Assembly (NCBI GenBank): GCA_029553225.1
Contig: JAKPCP010000038.1
Coordinates: 1 to 18,682 of the forward strand
Direction: 5' to 3'
Length of the DNA stretch: 18,682 nucleotides
From: a bacterium
GTDB taxonomy: Bacteria; Patescibacteriota; Minisyncoccia; Minisyncoccales; GWA2-38-27
A program made the translations under genes and the position numbers. Positions 6,066-14,693 of the stretch are shown piece after piece (position 1 is the stretch's first letter; each line of letters starts with the position of its first letter). The notes under the pieces were generated by a model that was not told the DNA's origin, searched no databases, and saw nothing but the letters and a program-made list of their open reading frames with translations.

Positions 6066-7970
6066 ATGTCAATAATTGATTCTATCCAAAAAGCACGGGA
6101 AAAAGGAGCAAGTGATGAATTAATTTTAAGAGAAATTATAAAACAAAATCCTGATAAGGGAATAATTTTTGAAGAAAAATTAAAAAAAGGAGAAAAAGCA
6201 ACTAATATTTTAAATGAGATAATAAAAGAAGAAGAAAAAAAAGCCGAAGAGGAAAGGATAAAAAAAGCAAAACAAAGAATTGAAGAATTAAAAAAAACAT
6301 CAATTGAAAAAGAGAAAATTAAAACTTTTCCAATTGAAGAACTTGAACTAAAAGAAGAAAATATACCCCAAGAAAAGATTGAACCATTAAAAAATCAGGA
6401 AGATGTTAAGATTATTACTCCGCGATATCAACAAAAAATTTTTTCTCAACCTTCAACTCCTTCTTATATGACTCCCCCTTATGATATTCCCGAAAAAGAT
6501 CAAGAAAAAAAAGAAGATATTGAAACAAAAAATATTTCTCCAGAGACAATAAGACCAGTCCCTCAAAAAACTAGCTCTAGAAAGAAAATATTAATTAGGT
6601 TTTCTTTTTTTGCTGTTTTTTTAATTATTTTAGCAAGTATTGGCACTTTCTGGTATTGGTATTTTATAATAAGAAATCAAAAAATATCTCAGCCTGGAGG
6701 ATGTCAAGATAATAAAGACTGTCCAATAGGATATTATTGTAATACAGAAAAAATATGCGTTCAATCTGTTTTAGTGGAGTGTGAAAAAAACGAGGATTGC
6801 CCTCAAAATAAAATTTGCAGTTCGGAAAAAAAATGTATAGAAATGACTTCAATAGTCGAAGCGTTTGAACCTCTTTTTGAGGTTGATAGTACAAGAGAAA
6901 TATCTATTTCTTCTTTAGAAGAGATAAAATCTATCTTACCGGAAATTCTTAAAGAATCTATTAATTTAAATGAATTTAAAAGAATCGTTATTAAAAACAT
7001 TACTAAAAATGAAATTGTAGGGCTAAAAGATTTTTTTGACACCCTTCAAATTAGAACGCCCCAAGGATTTTTTAACACAATAAAAGATGATTTTACTTTA
7101 TTTATCTATTCTCAAATGGAAGGACCACGAATTGGTTTTGCTGTTGAAGTTTTAGATAAAGAAACATTAGAAAATCTAATAAGAAATCAAGAAAGCACTA
7201 TGAAAAGCGATTATAAGTCTTTTCTTTCTTTTATAGTTGAAGATAAAATTCCTCTTGTTCCTTATTTTAGAAACTCTAAAGATGTTGTAGGATATGTTGG
7301 TCCAAATTTTAGATATCAAACAATTTCTAAAAATGATATAGGAATTTCTTATTTAATATCTGATAAATATTTTATTTTTACAACTTCCTGGAAAAGCATG
7401 CAAGATGTAATAAAAAGATTAGAATTAGAAATGGAAACAATAGAAATAACATCGGAGTTAAAGCTTAACGATAAAGGAGAAGAAGTAAAGTTATTACAAA
7501 CCTGGCTTGCTCAAGACCCAACAGTTTACCCAGAAAGATTAGTCACTGGATTTTTTGGATCTTTGACACAAAAAGCAGTTATTAGATTCCAAGAAAAATA
7601 TGCATCAGAAATTTTAGCTCCACAAGGATTAGTTAAAGGAACAGGAGTTGTTGACTTTTATACAAGAATGAAATTAAATGAATTATATGGAAAATCTGGA
7701 GTTATTCCAGCTGTACCAGAAATCACAAAAGACTTAAGATACGGCGATAAAGGAGATGAAGTAAAGGTTTTACAAACCTGGCTTGCAAAAGATAAAGAAA
7801 TATATCCTCAAGGATTAGTTACTGGATTTTTTGGACCTTTAACGCAAAAAGCAGTTATTAAATTCCAAGAAAAATATGCAACTGAGATATTAGAACCACA
7901 AGGATTAACAAGAGGCACTGGTATAGTTGATGCTTTAACAAGAAAAAAGCTAAATGAATTATATAAATAG
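6066..7970 (+). CDS. Membrane-anchored protein with Cys-rich repeats and two peptidoglycan-binding domains
   Basis: A 634-aa multidomain protein. Residues 1-170 are cytoplasmic, opening with MSIIDSIQKAREKGASDE and continuing as a charged helical and proline-containing linker. One transmembrane helix spans about 179-202, preceded by basic residues, so the rest should be outside. Residues 213-257 hold eight cysteines spaced every six residues (eight across the central gap), a disulfide-type ladder in two repeats. A domain of unknown function follows (about 260-460, containing DDFTLFIYSQMEGPRIGF). Two PG_binding_1 repeats finish the protein (about 463-543 and 555-634), each with the GDKGDEVKVLQTWL and VTGFFGPLTQKAVIKFQEKY core. 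It is likely an envelope anchor linking the cytoplasm to the wall. It is co-transcribed with the coiled-coil gene. Confidence 0.85.
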   Translation: MSIIDSIQKAREKGASDELILREIIKQNPDKGIIFEEKLKKGEKATNILNEIIKEEEKKAEEERIKKAKQRIEELKKTSIEKEKIKTFPIEELELKEENIPQEKIEPLKNQEDVKIITPRYQQKIFSQPSTPSYMTPPYDIPEKDQEKKEDIETKNISPETIRPVPQKTSSRKKILIRFSFFAVFLIILASIGTFWYWYFIIRNQKISQPGGCQDNKDCPIGYYCNTEKICVQSVLVECEKNEDCPQNKICSSEKKCIEMTSIVEAFEPLFEVDSTREISISSLEEIKSILPEILKESINLNEFKRIVIKNITKNEIVGLKDFFDTLQIRTPQGFFNTIKDDFTLFIYSQMEGPRIGFAVEVLDKETLENLIRNQESTMKSDYKSFLSFIVEDKIPLVPYFRNSKDVVGYVGPNFRYQTISKNDIGISYLISDKYFIFTTSWKSMQDVIKRLELEMETIEITSELKLNDKGEEVKLLQTWLAQDPTVYPERLVTGFFGSLTQKAVIRFQEKYASEILAPQGLVKGTGVVDFYTRMKLNELYGKSGVIPAVPEITKDLRYGDKGDEVKVLQTWLAKDKEIYPQGLVTGFFGPLTQKAVIKFQEKYATEILEPQGLTRGTGIVDALTRKKLNELYK

Positions 7971-7984
7971 TAAATAAAAATATT

Positions 7985-8362
7985 ATGGATAAAAAAAATA
8001 TTGAAAATTTAAGAAAAAAATTAGAAAAAGAAAAAATTCTAATAGAAGAGCAATTAAAAAACTTTGCCCAAAAAGATAAAAAAAATAAAGATGACTGGGA
8101 CACTAAATATCCTGAATTTAACGAAGGAGGATTTAGTAGTCAACAATTAGAAGAAGAGGCAGATGAAGTGGAAGAATATTTAAATTTATTGCCAATAGAA
8201 CATAATTTAGAATTAAAATTAAAAAAAATTAATTCTGCCATAGAACGAATTAAAAATAATACTTTTGGGAAATGTTTAAAGTGCGGCGGAAAAATTAATG
8301 AAAAAAAAATAAAACTCTATCCTGAAACAGAATATTGTAATAAATGTCAAAATAAAATTTAA
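7985..8362 (+). CDS. DksA/TraR family C4 zinc-finger protein
   Basis: A 125-aa protein with an N-terminal charged helical hairpin (about 1-90) and a C-terminal four-cysteine zinc finger: C97 and C100 in CLKCGG, C118 and C121 in CNKC. This is the DksA/TraR layout, in which the coiled coil enters the RNA polymerase secondary channel and affects initiation. A direct polymerase role here is inferred from the family; some short members have other or unknown roles. It lies 14 bp after the peptidoglycan-binding protein gene and 8 bp before comM, inside the operon. Confidence 0.85.
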   Translation: MDKKNIENLRKKLEKEKILIEEQLKNFAQKDKKNKDDWDTKYPEFNEGGFSSQQLEEEADEVEEYLNLLPIEHNLELKLKKINSAIERIKNNTFGKCLKCGGKINEKKIKLYPETEYCNKCQNKI

Positions 8363-8370
8363 TTTAAATA

Positions 8371-9918
8371 ATGTCTACAAAAATTTTTTCAGCTGCTATT
8401 TCTGGCCTTGAAGCTGAAATTATTGAAGTAGAAACTGATGTTTCGTATGGGTTAAGGTCTTTTAATATTGTTGGATTGCCTGACAAAAGTATTGAAGAAT
8501 CAAAAGAAAGAGTTGGCGCTGCAATTAAAAATAGCGGATTAAAGTCTCCTTTTTCTCAACCTCAAAAAGTTTTAGTAAATTTAGCTCCTGCTGATTTAAA
8601 AAAAGAAGGTTCTTTATATGATCTTCCTATTGCTTTAGGTTATTTAACCGCCTCAGGACAAATTAATTTTAACTCTCAAAAAAGAATTTTTATCGGAGAA
8701 TTATCTTTAAATGGAAAATTAAAACCTATAAAAGGAGCTCTTTCTATTGCTTTAGCTGCTAGAAATAAAGGATTTAATGAATTAATTTTACCTAAAATAA
8801 ATGCCTATGAAGCAGCTGCAGTTTTATTTGAAAATAATAATAAAGATTTTAAAATTATTGGAGTAGAATCTTTAAAAGAAACAATTAATTATTTAGAAAA
8901 TAAAATAAAAATTGAACCTTTTAAAATAGATATTCAAAATTTACCATTAGAAGAAAATTATTCCTTTAACTTTTCTTGGATAAAAGGGCAAGAAAGTGCT
9001 AAAAGAGCATTAGAGATTGCTGCTGCCGGCGGACATAATATCCTTTTAGAAGGACCCCCTGGAACAGGAAAAAGCTTATTAGCACGTTCTCTTCCTTCTA
9101 TTTTACCTTTATTAAATTTTGAAGAATCTTTAGAGGTAACAAAAATTTATAGTATTGCAGGGCTTTTACCTCAAAATATTTCGTTAATTAAAACAAGACC
9201 ATTTCGCTCTCCCCATCATACTACTTCTGAAGCAGCAATAATTGGCGGAGGAAATCCAATAAAACCAGGTGAAATAACTTTATCTCATAGAGGTGTTTTA
9301 TTTTTAGATGAATTTCCTGAGTTTCATAGAGATATTTTAGAAAGCTTACGGCAACCGATTGAAGAGGGAAAAATTACTATTTTACGAGCAAAAGAAAAAT
9401 TTACTTTCCCGGCGCGTTTTTTATTAGTTGCAGCGGCAAATCCTTGTCCATGCGGGTACTATAAAGATCCTAATAAACAATGCACTTGTCAACCTTCCCA
9501 AATTGCTAAATATAGAAGAAAATTATCAGGGCCATTAATGGATAGAATTGATATAGTTGTAAACGTTCCACCTGTAAAATTTGAAAAACTAATTACTCCT
9601 GATAATGAAAATATTACTTTAAAAATTAGAGAAAAAATTCAAAAAGCGCGGGAAATACAAAATGAAAGGTTTTCTAAAATTAAAAATAAATTTTTTTTAA
9701 ATTCAGAAATGGAAGCAGTAGAAATTAAAAAATATTGTCAAATTGATTTTAAATCTCAAAACATTTTGCGAAAATTTATTGATTCAGGAAAAATTTCAAC
9801 TCGCGGTTATTATAGAATTTTAAAAACCGCAAGGACTATTGCTGATCTAGAAGAATCTGAAAATATTAAATATGACCATTTATTAGAAGCCTTAAATTAT
9901 AGAATAAGAGAAAATTAA
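8371..9918 (+). CDS. comM: YifB/ComM family Mg-chelatase-like AAA+ ATPase
   Basis: A 515-aa protein of full family length. An N-terminal Lon-protease-like ChlI domain (about 1-165) opens with MSTKIFSAAISGLEAEIIEVE. The AAA+ core has Walker A GPPGTGKS near residue 228 and Walker B VLFLDEF near 309. The family cysteine cluster NPCPCGYYKDPNKQCTC lies near 355. A C-terminal Mg_chelatase_C domain carries the ISTRGYYRILKTARTIADLE segment. ComM in naturally transformable bacteria is a hexameric helicase that promotes branch migration during integration of incoming single-stranded DNA. A similar role would fit an organism that takes up DNA. It is the last gene of the rightward operon, and its stop lies 1 bp from the stop of the convergent M23 peptidase gene. 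Confidence 0.93.
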   Translation: MSTKIFSAAISGLEAEIIEVETDVSYGLRSFNIVGLPDKSIEESKERVGAAIKNSGLKSPFSQPQKVLVNLAPADLKKEGSLYDLPIALGYLTASGQINFNSQKRIFIGELSLNGKLKPIKGALSIALAARNKGFNELILPKINAYEAAAVLFENNNKDFKIIGVESLKETINYLENKIKIEPFKIDIQNLPLEENYSFNFSWIKGQESAKRALEIAAAGGHNILLEGPPGTGKSLLARSLPSILPLLNFEESLEVTKIYSIAGLLPQNISLIKTRPFRSPHHTTSEAAIIGGGNPIKPGEITLSHRGVLFLDEFPEFHRDILESLRQPIEEGKITILRAKEKFTFPARFLLVAAANPCPCGYYKDPNKQCTCQPSQIAKYRRKLSGPLMDRIDIVVNVPPVKFEKLITPDNENITLKIREKIQKAREIQNERFSKIKNKFFLNSEMEAVEIKKYCQIDFKSQNILRKFIDSGKISTRGYYRILKTARTIADLEESENIKYDHLLEALNYRIREN

Positions 9919-9919
9919 T

Positions 9920-11158
9920 TTATTTATTAAAAGGATTGTTTGCTCCTCTTACCTCAAAGTGAACATGACAACCAGTAGCAACCCCTGTTCTTCCAATTGA
10001 TCCTATAGGAGTTCCTTGGGAAACAGAATCTCCTGGTTTTACTAAAAAAGAAGATAAATGTCCATAATAAGTAACAACATCATTAGGGTGTAAAATAGTA
10101 ATATAATTTCCTCCAGTATTATCCCATCCTCGTCTTAAAACTGTTCCTCCTGCAGAAGCTAGAACATAATTTCCACATTTTTCAGAAAAATCAATAGCAT
10201 TATGCCAATGAAGATATTGAGAGATTTTACAAGAAGAAGTAGGACAAATAAAATAACTCGAACCAACAGGTATTTTATTATATATTACTGTTGATGATTG
10301 AACATATTGTTTATTGGTTTTTACAGGAGTCGGTATTTTCCCATTAGGAATAATTAAAATATCTCCGATATAAATATCTTCGCTCTCTAAATTATTAAAA
10401 GAAATAATTTCCTGTATATCTCCGCTATACTTTTTAGCAATTTCATTTAAAGTATCTCCTTTTTTAACATAATATAATACTCCAGAAACCGGCAAAATAA
10501 TTAAAGTTTGTCCTTCTTTTAATTTTGAATTTTTATTTAAATTATTAGCCCACAAAATTGTATCTATTGAAATATTAAATTTTTGAGATATTGAAGTAAA
10601 AGTATCTCCTTCTTTAACGCTATATTCTATAACAGATCTTCCTTCTTCTAAACTTTCTTCACTATCTTCTTCTATAGTAGCTAGTGTTTGAGAGATTATT
10701 ATTGATGGAGGAATAACGCCTTTAATACTATTATCTTGAATAAAAGAAATTTCTGATATTTTTTTTGAATTATTTTTTAAAGGGTTGATAAATAAATCAT
10801 CTTGTAAATAATTTCCCTTACTATTTAAATTTAAATTATTAAAATCTAAAAAAGAAGATCCAAAAGCATAATAATTTTGAAAATTTAATTTAGGATAAAA
10901 AATAATCCCTAATATTATAAAAACAAAACAAGAAAAAAAAGAGATAAGAAGGGGATCTTTTAAAACTCTTTTAATTTTTTTTGTATTAATTTTAAAATCC
11001 CTTATTTGTTTTATAATAAAATAAGGAATTAATCCTATTTTATTAAAATTATTTGAAATAAATGGTAAAATCGCTAAAAGCGGTTTTAAAATTTTTAAGA
11101 AAATAAAATTATTAATAATTCGGCGAAAAATTGATTTATTTTCGACCGTGTTATTGAT
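9920..11158 (-). CDS. Membrane-anchored M23 peptidase with two LysM domains; non-canonical start
   Basis: The first ordinary start in this frame is a TTG at 10555, but that would cut a LysM domain in half. The open frame continues upstream to a stop at 11186-11188 with no ATG, GTG or TTG. Taking ATC at 11158 as start gives 412 aa: a basic N-terminus, one transmembrane helix (about 70-88), a linker, LysM1 (about 175-225, VKEGDTFTSISQKF), LysM2 (about 229-271, VKKGDTLNEIAKKY) and an M23 domain. The zinc ligands of the lysostaphin-type HxxxD/HxH pair are present (H319, D323, H398, H400), so it should be an active peptidoglycan endopeptidase. A good promoter ends about 17 bp upstream. The exact start is uncertain: ATC at 11158 is chosen from promoter position, and other ATT or ATA codons are possible. 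Confidence 0.8.
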   Translation of the reverse strand: MNNTVENKSIFRRIINNFIFLKILKPLLAILPFISNNFNKIGLIPYFIIKQIRDFKINTKKIKRVLKDPLLISFFSCFVFIILGIIFYPKLNFQNYYAFGSSFLDFNNLNLNSKGNYLQDDLFINPLKNNSKKISEISFIQDNSIKGVIPPSIIISQTLATIEEDSEESLEEGRSVIEYSVKEGDTFTSISQKFNISIDTILWANNLNKNSKLKEGQTLIILPVSGVLYYVKKGDTLNEIAKKYSGDIQEIISFNNLESEDIYIGDILIIPNGKIPTPVKTNKQYVQSSTVIYNKIPVGSSYFICPTSSCKISQYLHWHNAIDFSEKCGNYVLASAGGTVLRRGWDNTGGNYITILHPNDVVTYYGHLSSFLVKPGDSVSQGTPIGSIGRTGVATGCHVHFEVRGANNPFNK

Positions 11159-11174
11159 TAATTTATATATATTA

Positions 11175-11203
11175 ATTTTATAAATTTAAAAGAAATAAGT
11201 CAA
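11175..11203 (-). promoter_or_regulatory. Sigma70-type promoter for the M23 peptidase gene
   Basis: On the minus strand, TTGACT (11198-11203) and TAAAAT (11175-11180) are separated by exactly 17 bp. The predicted start site is near 11168, about ten bases before the proposed ATC start. The -35 element sits immediately before the rsmA ATG on the opposite strand. Confidence 0.6.
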
Positions 11204-11209
11204 GAGAAA

Positions 11210-12043
11210 ATGAATTTATATTCTAAAAAAAATATAATTAATTTATTTAAAAAATATAACATTAAACCCCAAAAAAAATTAGGGCAAAATTTTTTAATTG
11301 ATAAAAATATTATTAAAAAAATTATTAGAAGCTCAAATATTTCAAAAAATGATATTGTTTTAGAAATTGGTCCCGGGATAGGAACTTTAACTATAGAATT
11401 ATCAAAAAAAGTAAAAAAAGTAATTGCCATAGAAAAAGACAAAACAATAATAAAAATTTTAAAAGAAACAACAAAAGGCTTTAAAAATATTAAAATTATT
11501 AATCAAGATATTTTAAAAATAAAAAAAATAAAGATAAATAAAAAATACAAAATTATTGCCAATTTACCTTATTATATTGTTTTTCCTTTTTTAAAAAAAT
11601 TTTTAGAAGAAGAAAATCCACCACATGAAATGATTTTAACTATTCAAAAAGAAGTAGCTCAAAAAATAGTTAAAAAACCGCCTAAAGCAAACTTTTTATC
11701 AATTTTTATTAATTTCTATTGCGATTCTAAGATTCTTTTTTTTATCCCAAAAGAATCTTTCTGGCCTAAACCAAAAGTTGATGGCGCAGTAATAAAATTA
11801 TCAAATATTAAAAATAAAAATTTAGAAGTTGATAAATTTTTATTTTATAAAGTTATAAAAATAGGTTTTTCTTCTCCTCGTAAAAAAATAATTAATAATT
11901 ATTTTAATAATATAAAATTAAATAAAAAAGAAGTATATAATTTATTTAATAAAATTAATATTAACCCTAATTTAAGGCCTGAAAATTTAAGTTTAAAAGA
12001 TTGGATCAAATTAACTGAAGAAATTTCTAATCTGATTTTATAG
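11210..12043 (+). CDS. rsmA: 16S rRNA dimethyladenosine transferase RsmA
   Basis: A 277-aa protein of normal KsgA/RsmA length. The N-terminus has the family segment KKLGQNFLIDKNIIKKI. SAM motif I, VLEIGPGIGTLT, is near residue 50. The acidic IAIEKD follows, then the catalytic motif IV NLPYYI near residue 117. The C-terminal helical subdomain ends ENLSLKDWIKL. It dimethylates two adjacent adenosines in helix 45 of 16S rRNA late in 30S maturation. The coding strand is very A-rich. The 3' end overlaps the convergent dnaN by 17 bp. The weak purine run AAGAG before the ATG is one of the few hints of a ribosome binding site in the window. Confidence 0.95.
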   Translation: MNLYSKKNIINLFKKYNIKPQKKLGQNFLIDKNIIKKIIRSSNISKNDIVLEIGPGIGTLTIELSKKVKKVIAIEKDKTIIKILKETTKGFKNIKIINQDILKIKKIKINKKYKIIANLPYYIVFPFLKKFLEEENPPHEMILTIQKEVAQKIVKKPPKANFLSIFINFYCDSKILFFIPKESFWPKPKVDGAVIKLSNIKNKNLEVDKFLFYKVIKIGFSSPRKKIINNYFNNIKLNKKEVYNLFNKININPNLRPENLSLKDWIKLTEEISNLIL

Positions 12044-13157
12044 GCATAACTACATAGATATAAGTATCATCGCCAACAGGTTTTAAAATAGCAGGGCCAT
12101 CATCCCCATTTAATTCTAAAATTATTTCTGAGCTTTTTATATTTGAAATTCCATCTATTAAAAACTTATAATTAAAACAAACTTCAATATTTTCTCCCAT
12201 TATTTTTACTGGTAGTTTTGAATTATATTCTCCTATATCTTTATTTTGATTAAAAATTTCTAATTCATTTTTATTTAAATTTGTTTTTATTTTTACCTCA
12301 TTTGTTTTTCCAGTAAATAATCCGGAAATCCTTAATCTATTTAAAAATTCATCTTTATTTAATATTATTTGAGTATTATATTTTAAAGGAATTATTTCTT
12401 TATAATCTGGATACTCTCCTTCTATTAATTTTGAAACAACTTGAATTTCTGGGTAATTTGTTTCTGTCATTAAGGTTTCAAACATTATTTGATTAGAAGA
12501 AAGATAAATATTTAAATCCCTATCTTTAGTGTTAAAAATATTTATAATTTCTTTAGCAGTTTTTTGAGGTAAAATTAAAGAATAATTATTAGTTAGCTTT
12601 TGTTCATTTTTAAAAATAATTTTTTTCTCTCCTAAACGAAAACTATCTGTTGATACCATAGTAATTGCATTTTTTTGAAATAAAAAATAAATACCAGAAA
12701 TTTCTGGTCTTGAATTTGAAAGTAAAGGAATATCTACAATTTGATTTAAACTTTGACAAAAAATTGAACTTTTCAAAGAAATAAATTCATTTTTTTTAAT
12801 ATTAGGAATGATTGGAAACTCATCAGATGATAACCCTTTTATTTGAGTAAAATAATTTTCACATTCTATTAAAATATCATTATTTTTTGTTTTAATATTT
12901 ATTTTTTTATTAGGAAGTAAATTTATAAAATTAGAAAATAATTTTGAAGGAATAGTAATTTTTCCCTCTTCTTCAATTTTAGATAATGACCACCAATTTA
13001 TCCCAATTTCTAAATCAGTTGATGATAAATTTAAAAAATTTTTTTCAGCTGATATTAAAATATTATTTAAAATAGGCAAGGTTAAAGATTTTAAAGAAAT
13101 TTTTTCCACAATACTTAAACCTTCTTTTAATTTTTCTTGTAAAATTGTTAATTTCAT
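12027..13157 (-). CDS. dnaN: DNA polymerase III beta subunit (sliding clamp)
   Basis: A 376-aa protein of usual clamp length with the three-domain pattern. It opens with MKLTILQEKLKEGLSIVEKI. The SLTLPILNNILISAEKNFL and LSSTDLEIGI segments of domain I follow. Domain II contains the GIYFLF and STDSFRLGEKK stretch. The C-terminus YIYVVMPIKSD resembles the family end V-MP. It forms the dimeric ring that tethers the replicative polymerase to DNA. It lies downstream of dnaA on the same strand with a 177-bp gap, the usual order, and its end overlaps rsmA by 17 bp. Confidence 0.95.
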   Translation of the reverse strand: MKLTILQEKLKEGLSIVEKISLKSLTLPILNNILISAEKNFLNLSSTDLEIGINWWSLSKIEEEGKITIPSKLFSNFINLLPNKKINIKTKNNDILIECENYFTQIKGLSSDEFPIIPNIKKNEFISLKSSIFCQSLNQIVDIPLLSNSRPEISGIYFLFQKNAITMVSTDSFRLGEKKIIFKNEQKLTNNYSLILPQKTAKEIINIFNTKDRDLNIYLSSNQIMFETLMTETNYPEIQVVSKLIEGEYPDYKEIIPLKYNTQIILNKDEFLNRLRISGLFTGKTNEVKIKTNLNKNELEIFNQNKDIGEYNSKLPVKIMGENIEVCFNYKFLIDGISNIKSSEIILELNGDDGPAILKPVGDDTYIYVVMPIKSD

Positions 13158-13334
13158 AATTTATATTAATTTAATTTATTATTATAATTAAATATATCTT
13201 TTTATTTATTTTTTAAATTTAATTTATTTGGTAAAAAATAGTGATTAAGTTTATATATTTAATATAGTATTAAAAATTGGAAAAATAGTGAATAATTTTT
13301 AATGTATTTTTATTAATAATTTGTTAACAGATTA
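13158..13334. other. AT-rich dnaA-dnaN intergenic region
   Basis: No gene is seen. The region is extremely AT-rich and contains a palindromic TGTTAACAG at 13322-13330, resembling the TGTTAA cores found before dnaA. It may hold the dnaN promoter, but no clear pair of hexamers was found. Confidence 0.4.
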
Positions 13335-14693
13335 TTAACTATTTAATAACTTTTCTCTTATTAAATTTATTTCTTCTTCTAAATTTTTATTTTCTTTAAT
13401 TTCTTCTGAAATTTTTTTATAAGAATGAATAGCGGTTGTATGGTCTTTTCCATTAAATTTTCTTCCAATAAAAGGAAAAGAGCTTTTTAAATCTTCTCTT
13501 AATAAATACATAGCAATTTGACGAGGTTTTACAATTTCTTTTTTTCTAGAATTATTTAAAATATCTTTTTCTTTTAAATCATAAAAATCAGCAACAGTTT
13601 CAATTATTTTTTTTGGCGTTATAATTTTATTAGGAGAAGATGTAATATTTTTTAAAATATTTTTTACCATCTCTAAATTTATAGGTTGATTATTTATTTT
13701 TTGATACATTATTATTCTATTTAAAGCTCCTTCTAATTCTCTAATATTTTTTTGGATAATAGAAGCGATATATTGGTATATTTCTTCAGAAAACAATACT
13801 CCTTTTAATTGGCTTTTTAATTTCAAAATAGCAACCCTTGTTTCAAAATCAGGAATACTTATATCTGCAATCATTCCCCCTTCAAATCTAGATCTTAATC
13901 GTTCTGTTAGTGCTTGAATAGTTTTTGGCGGTCTATCTGATGATAAAATAATTTGTTTATTATTTTCATATAAAACATTAAAAATATGAAAAAATTCTTC
14001 TTGGGTTTTTTCTTTTCCGGATAAAAATTGAATATCGTCAATTATTAAAACATCAATGTTTTTATATTTAGACTTAAATTGATTCATTTCGTGATTTTTA
14101 ATACTATTTACCACTTCGGAGGTAAATTTTTCAGAAGAGATATATTTTATTTTTTTATCAGGAAAATTTTTAATAACCTCATTCCCAATTGCTTGTAATA
14201 GATGAGTTTTTCCTAATCCAACTCCTCCATAAATAAATAAAGGATTATAAATTAATCCCGGGTCATTTGAAACAGCAACAGCAGCTGCATGAGGTAGTTC
14301 GTTAAATGGGCCGACAACAAATGATTCAAAAGTATATCTTGGGTTTAAGTTTGTTTCTTTGTTTATTTTAAATTCTTGGAAATCAAGTTGGTTTTCCTCG
14401 CTTAAATCTAAAATAAGTTTTTTATTATTAATTGTTTTTAAATTTTCTTTTCCTACACAAAATTCAATATCTTTTATCTCGCTATCTAAATTATGTAAAA
14501 TTTTTAAAATTTCTTTATTATATTTTTTTTCTAGCCATTCTTTTACAAAAGAATTTGGAACTGATACGGTAACTTTATTATCTCTTTGGGAAATAATATA
14601 AGTGTTTTTAAACCAAGTTGAAAAACTCGCTTTTGATATATTTAATTGGATTTGGGCTAAAACTGATTGCCAAAGTTCTTCATTGGTAAACAT
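13335..14693 (-). CDS. dnaA: Chromosomal replication initiator DnaA
   Basis: A 452-aa protein with all DnaA domains. Domain I (about 1-80, ELWQSVLAQIQLNISKASFSTWF) is followed by a short linker and the AAA+ domain III, with Walker A GGVGLGKTHLLQAIGNE near 155 and Walker B VLIIDDIQFLSGK near 212. The C-terminal domain IV has the DNA-binding signature DHTTAIHSYKKI near 415. It binds DnaA boxes at oriC and melts the origin in an ATP-dependent way. The gene points away from rpmH, with the likely origin between them, and dnaN follows. The ATG at 14693 gives the normal N-terminus. A minus-strand promoter lies close upstream, next to the DnaA-box-like sites, so autoregulation is possible. Confidence 0.97.
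   Translation of the reverse strand: MFTNEELWQSVLAQIQLNISKASFSTWFKNTYIISQRDNKVTVSVPNSFVKEWLEKKYNKEILKILHNLDSEIKDIEFCVGKENLKTINNKKLILDLSEENQLDFQEFKINKETNLNPRYTFESFVVGPFNELPHAAAVAVSNDPGLIYNPLFIYGGVGLGKTHLLQAIGNEVIKNFPDKKIKYISSEKFTSEVVNSIKNHEMNQFKSKYKNIDVLIIDDIQFLSGKEKTQEEFFHIFNVLYENNKQIILSSDRPPKTIQALTERLRSRFEGGMIADISIPDFETRVAILKLKSQLKGVLFSEEIYQYIASIIQKNIRELEGALNRIIMYQKINNQPINLEMVKNILKNITSSPNKIITPKKIIETVADFYDLKEKDILNNSRKKEIVKPRQIAMYLLREDLKSSFPFIGRKFNGKDHTTAIHSYKKISEEIKENKNLEEEINLIREKLLNS

Noticed and set aside
13158..13334. oriC between dnaA and dnaN instead of upstream of dnaA
   Set aside because: Only one TGTTAA-type site is present here, against a phased array of three plus divergent promoters on the rpmH side; it cannot be excluded without skew data.
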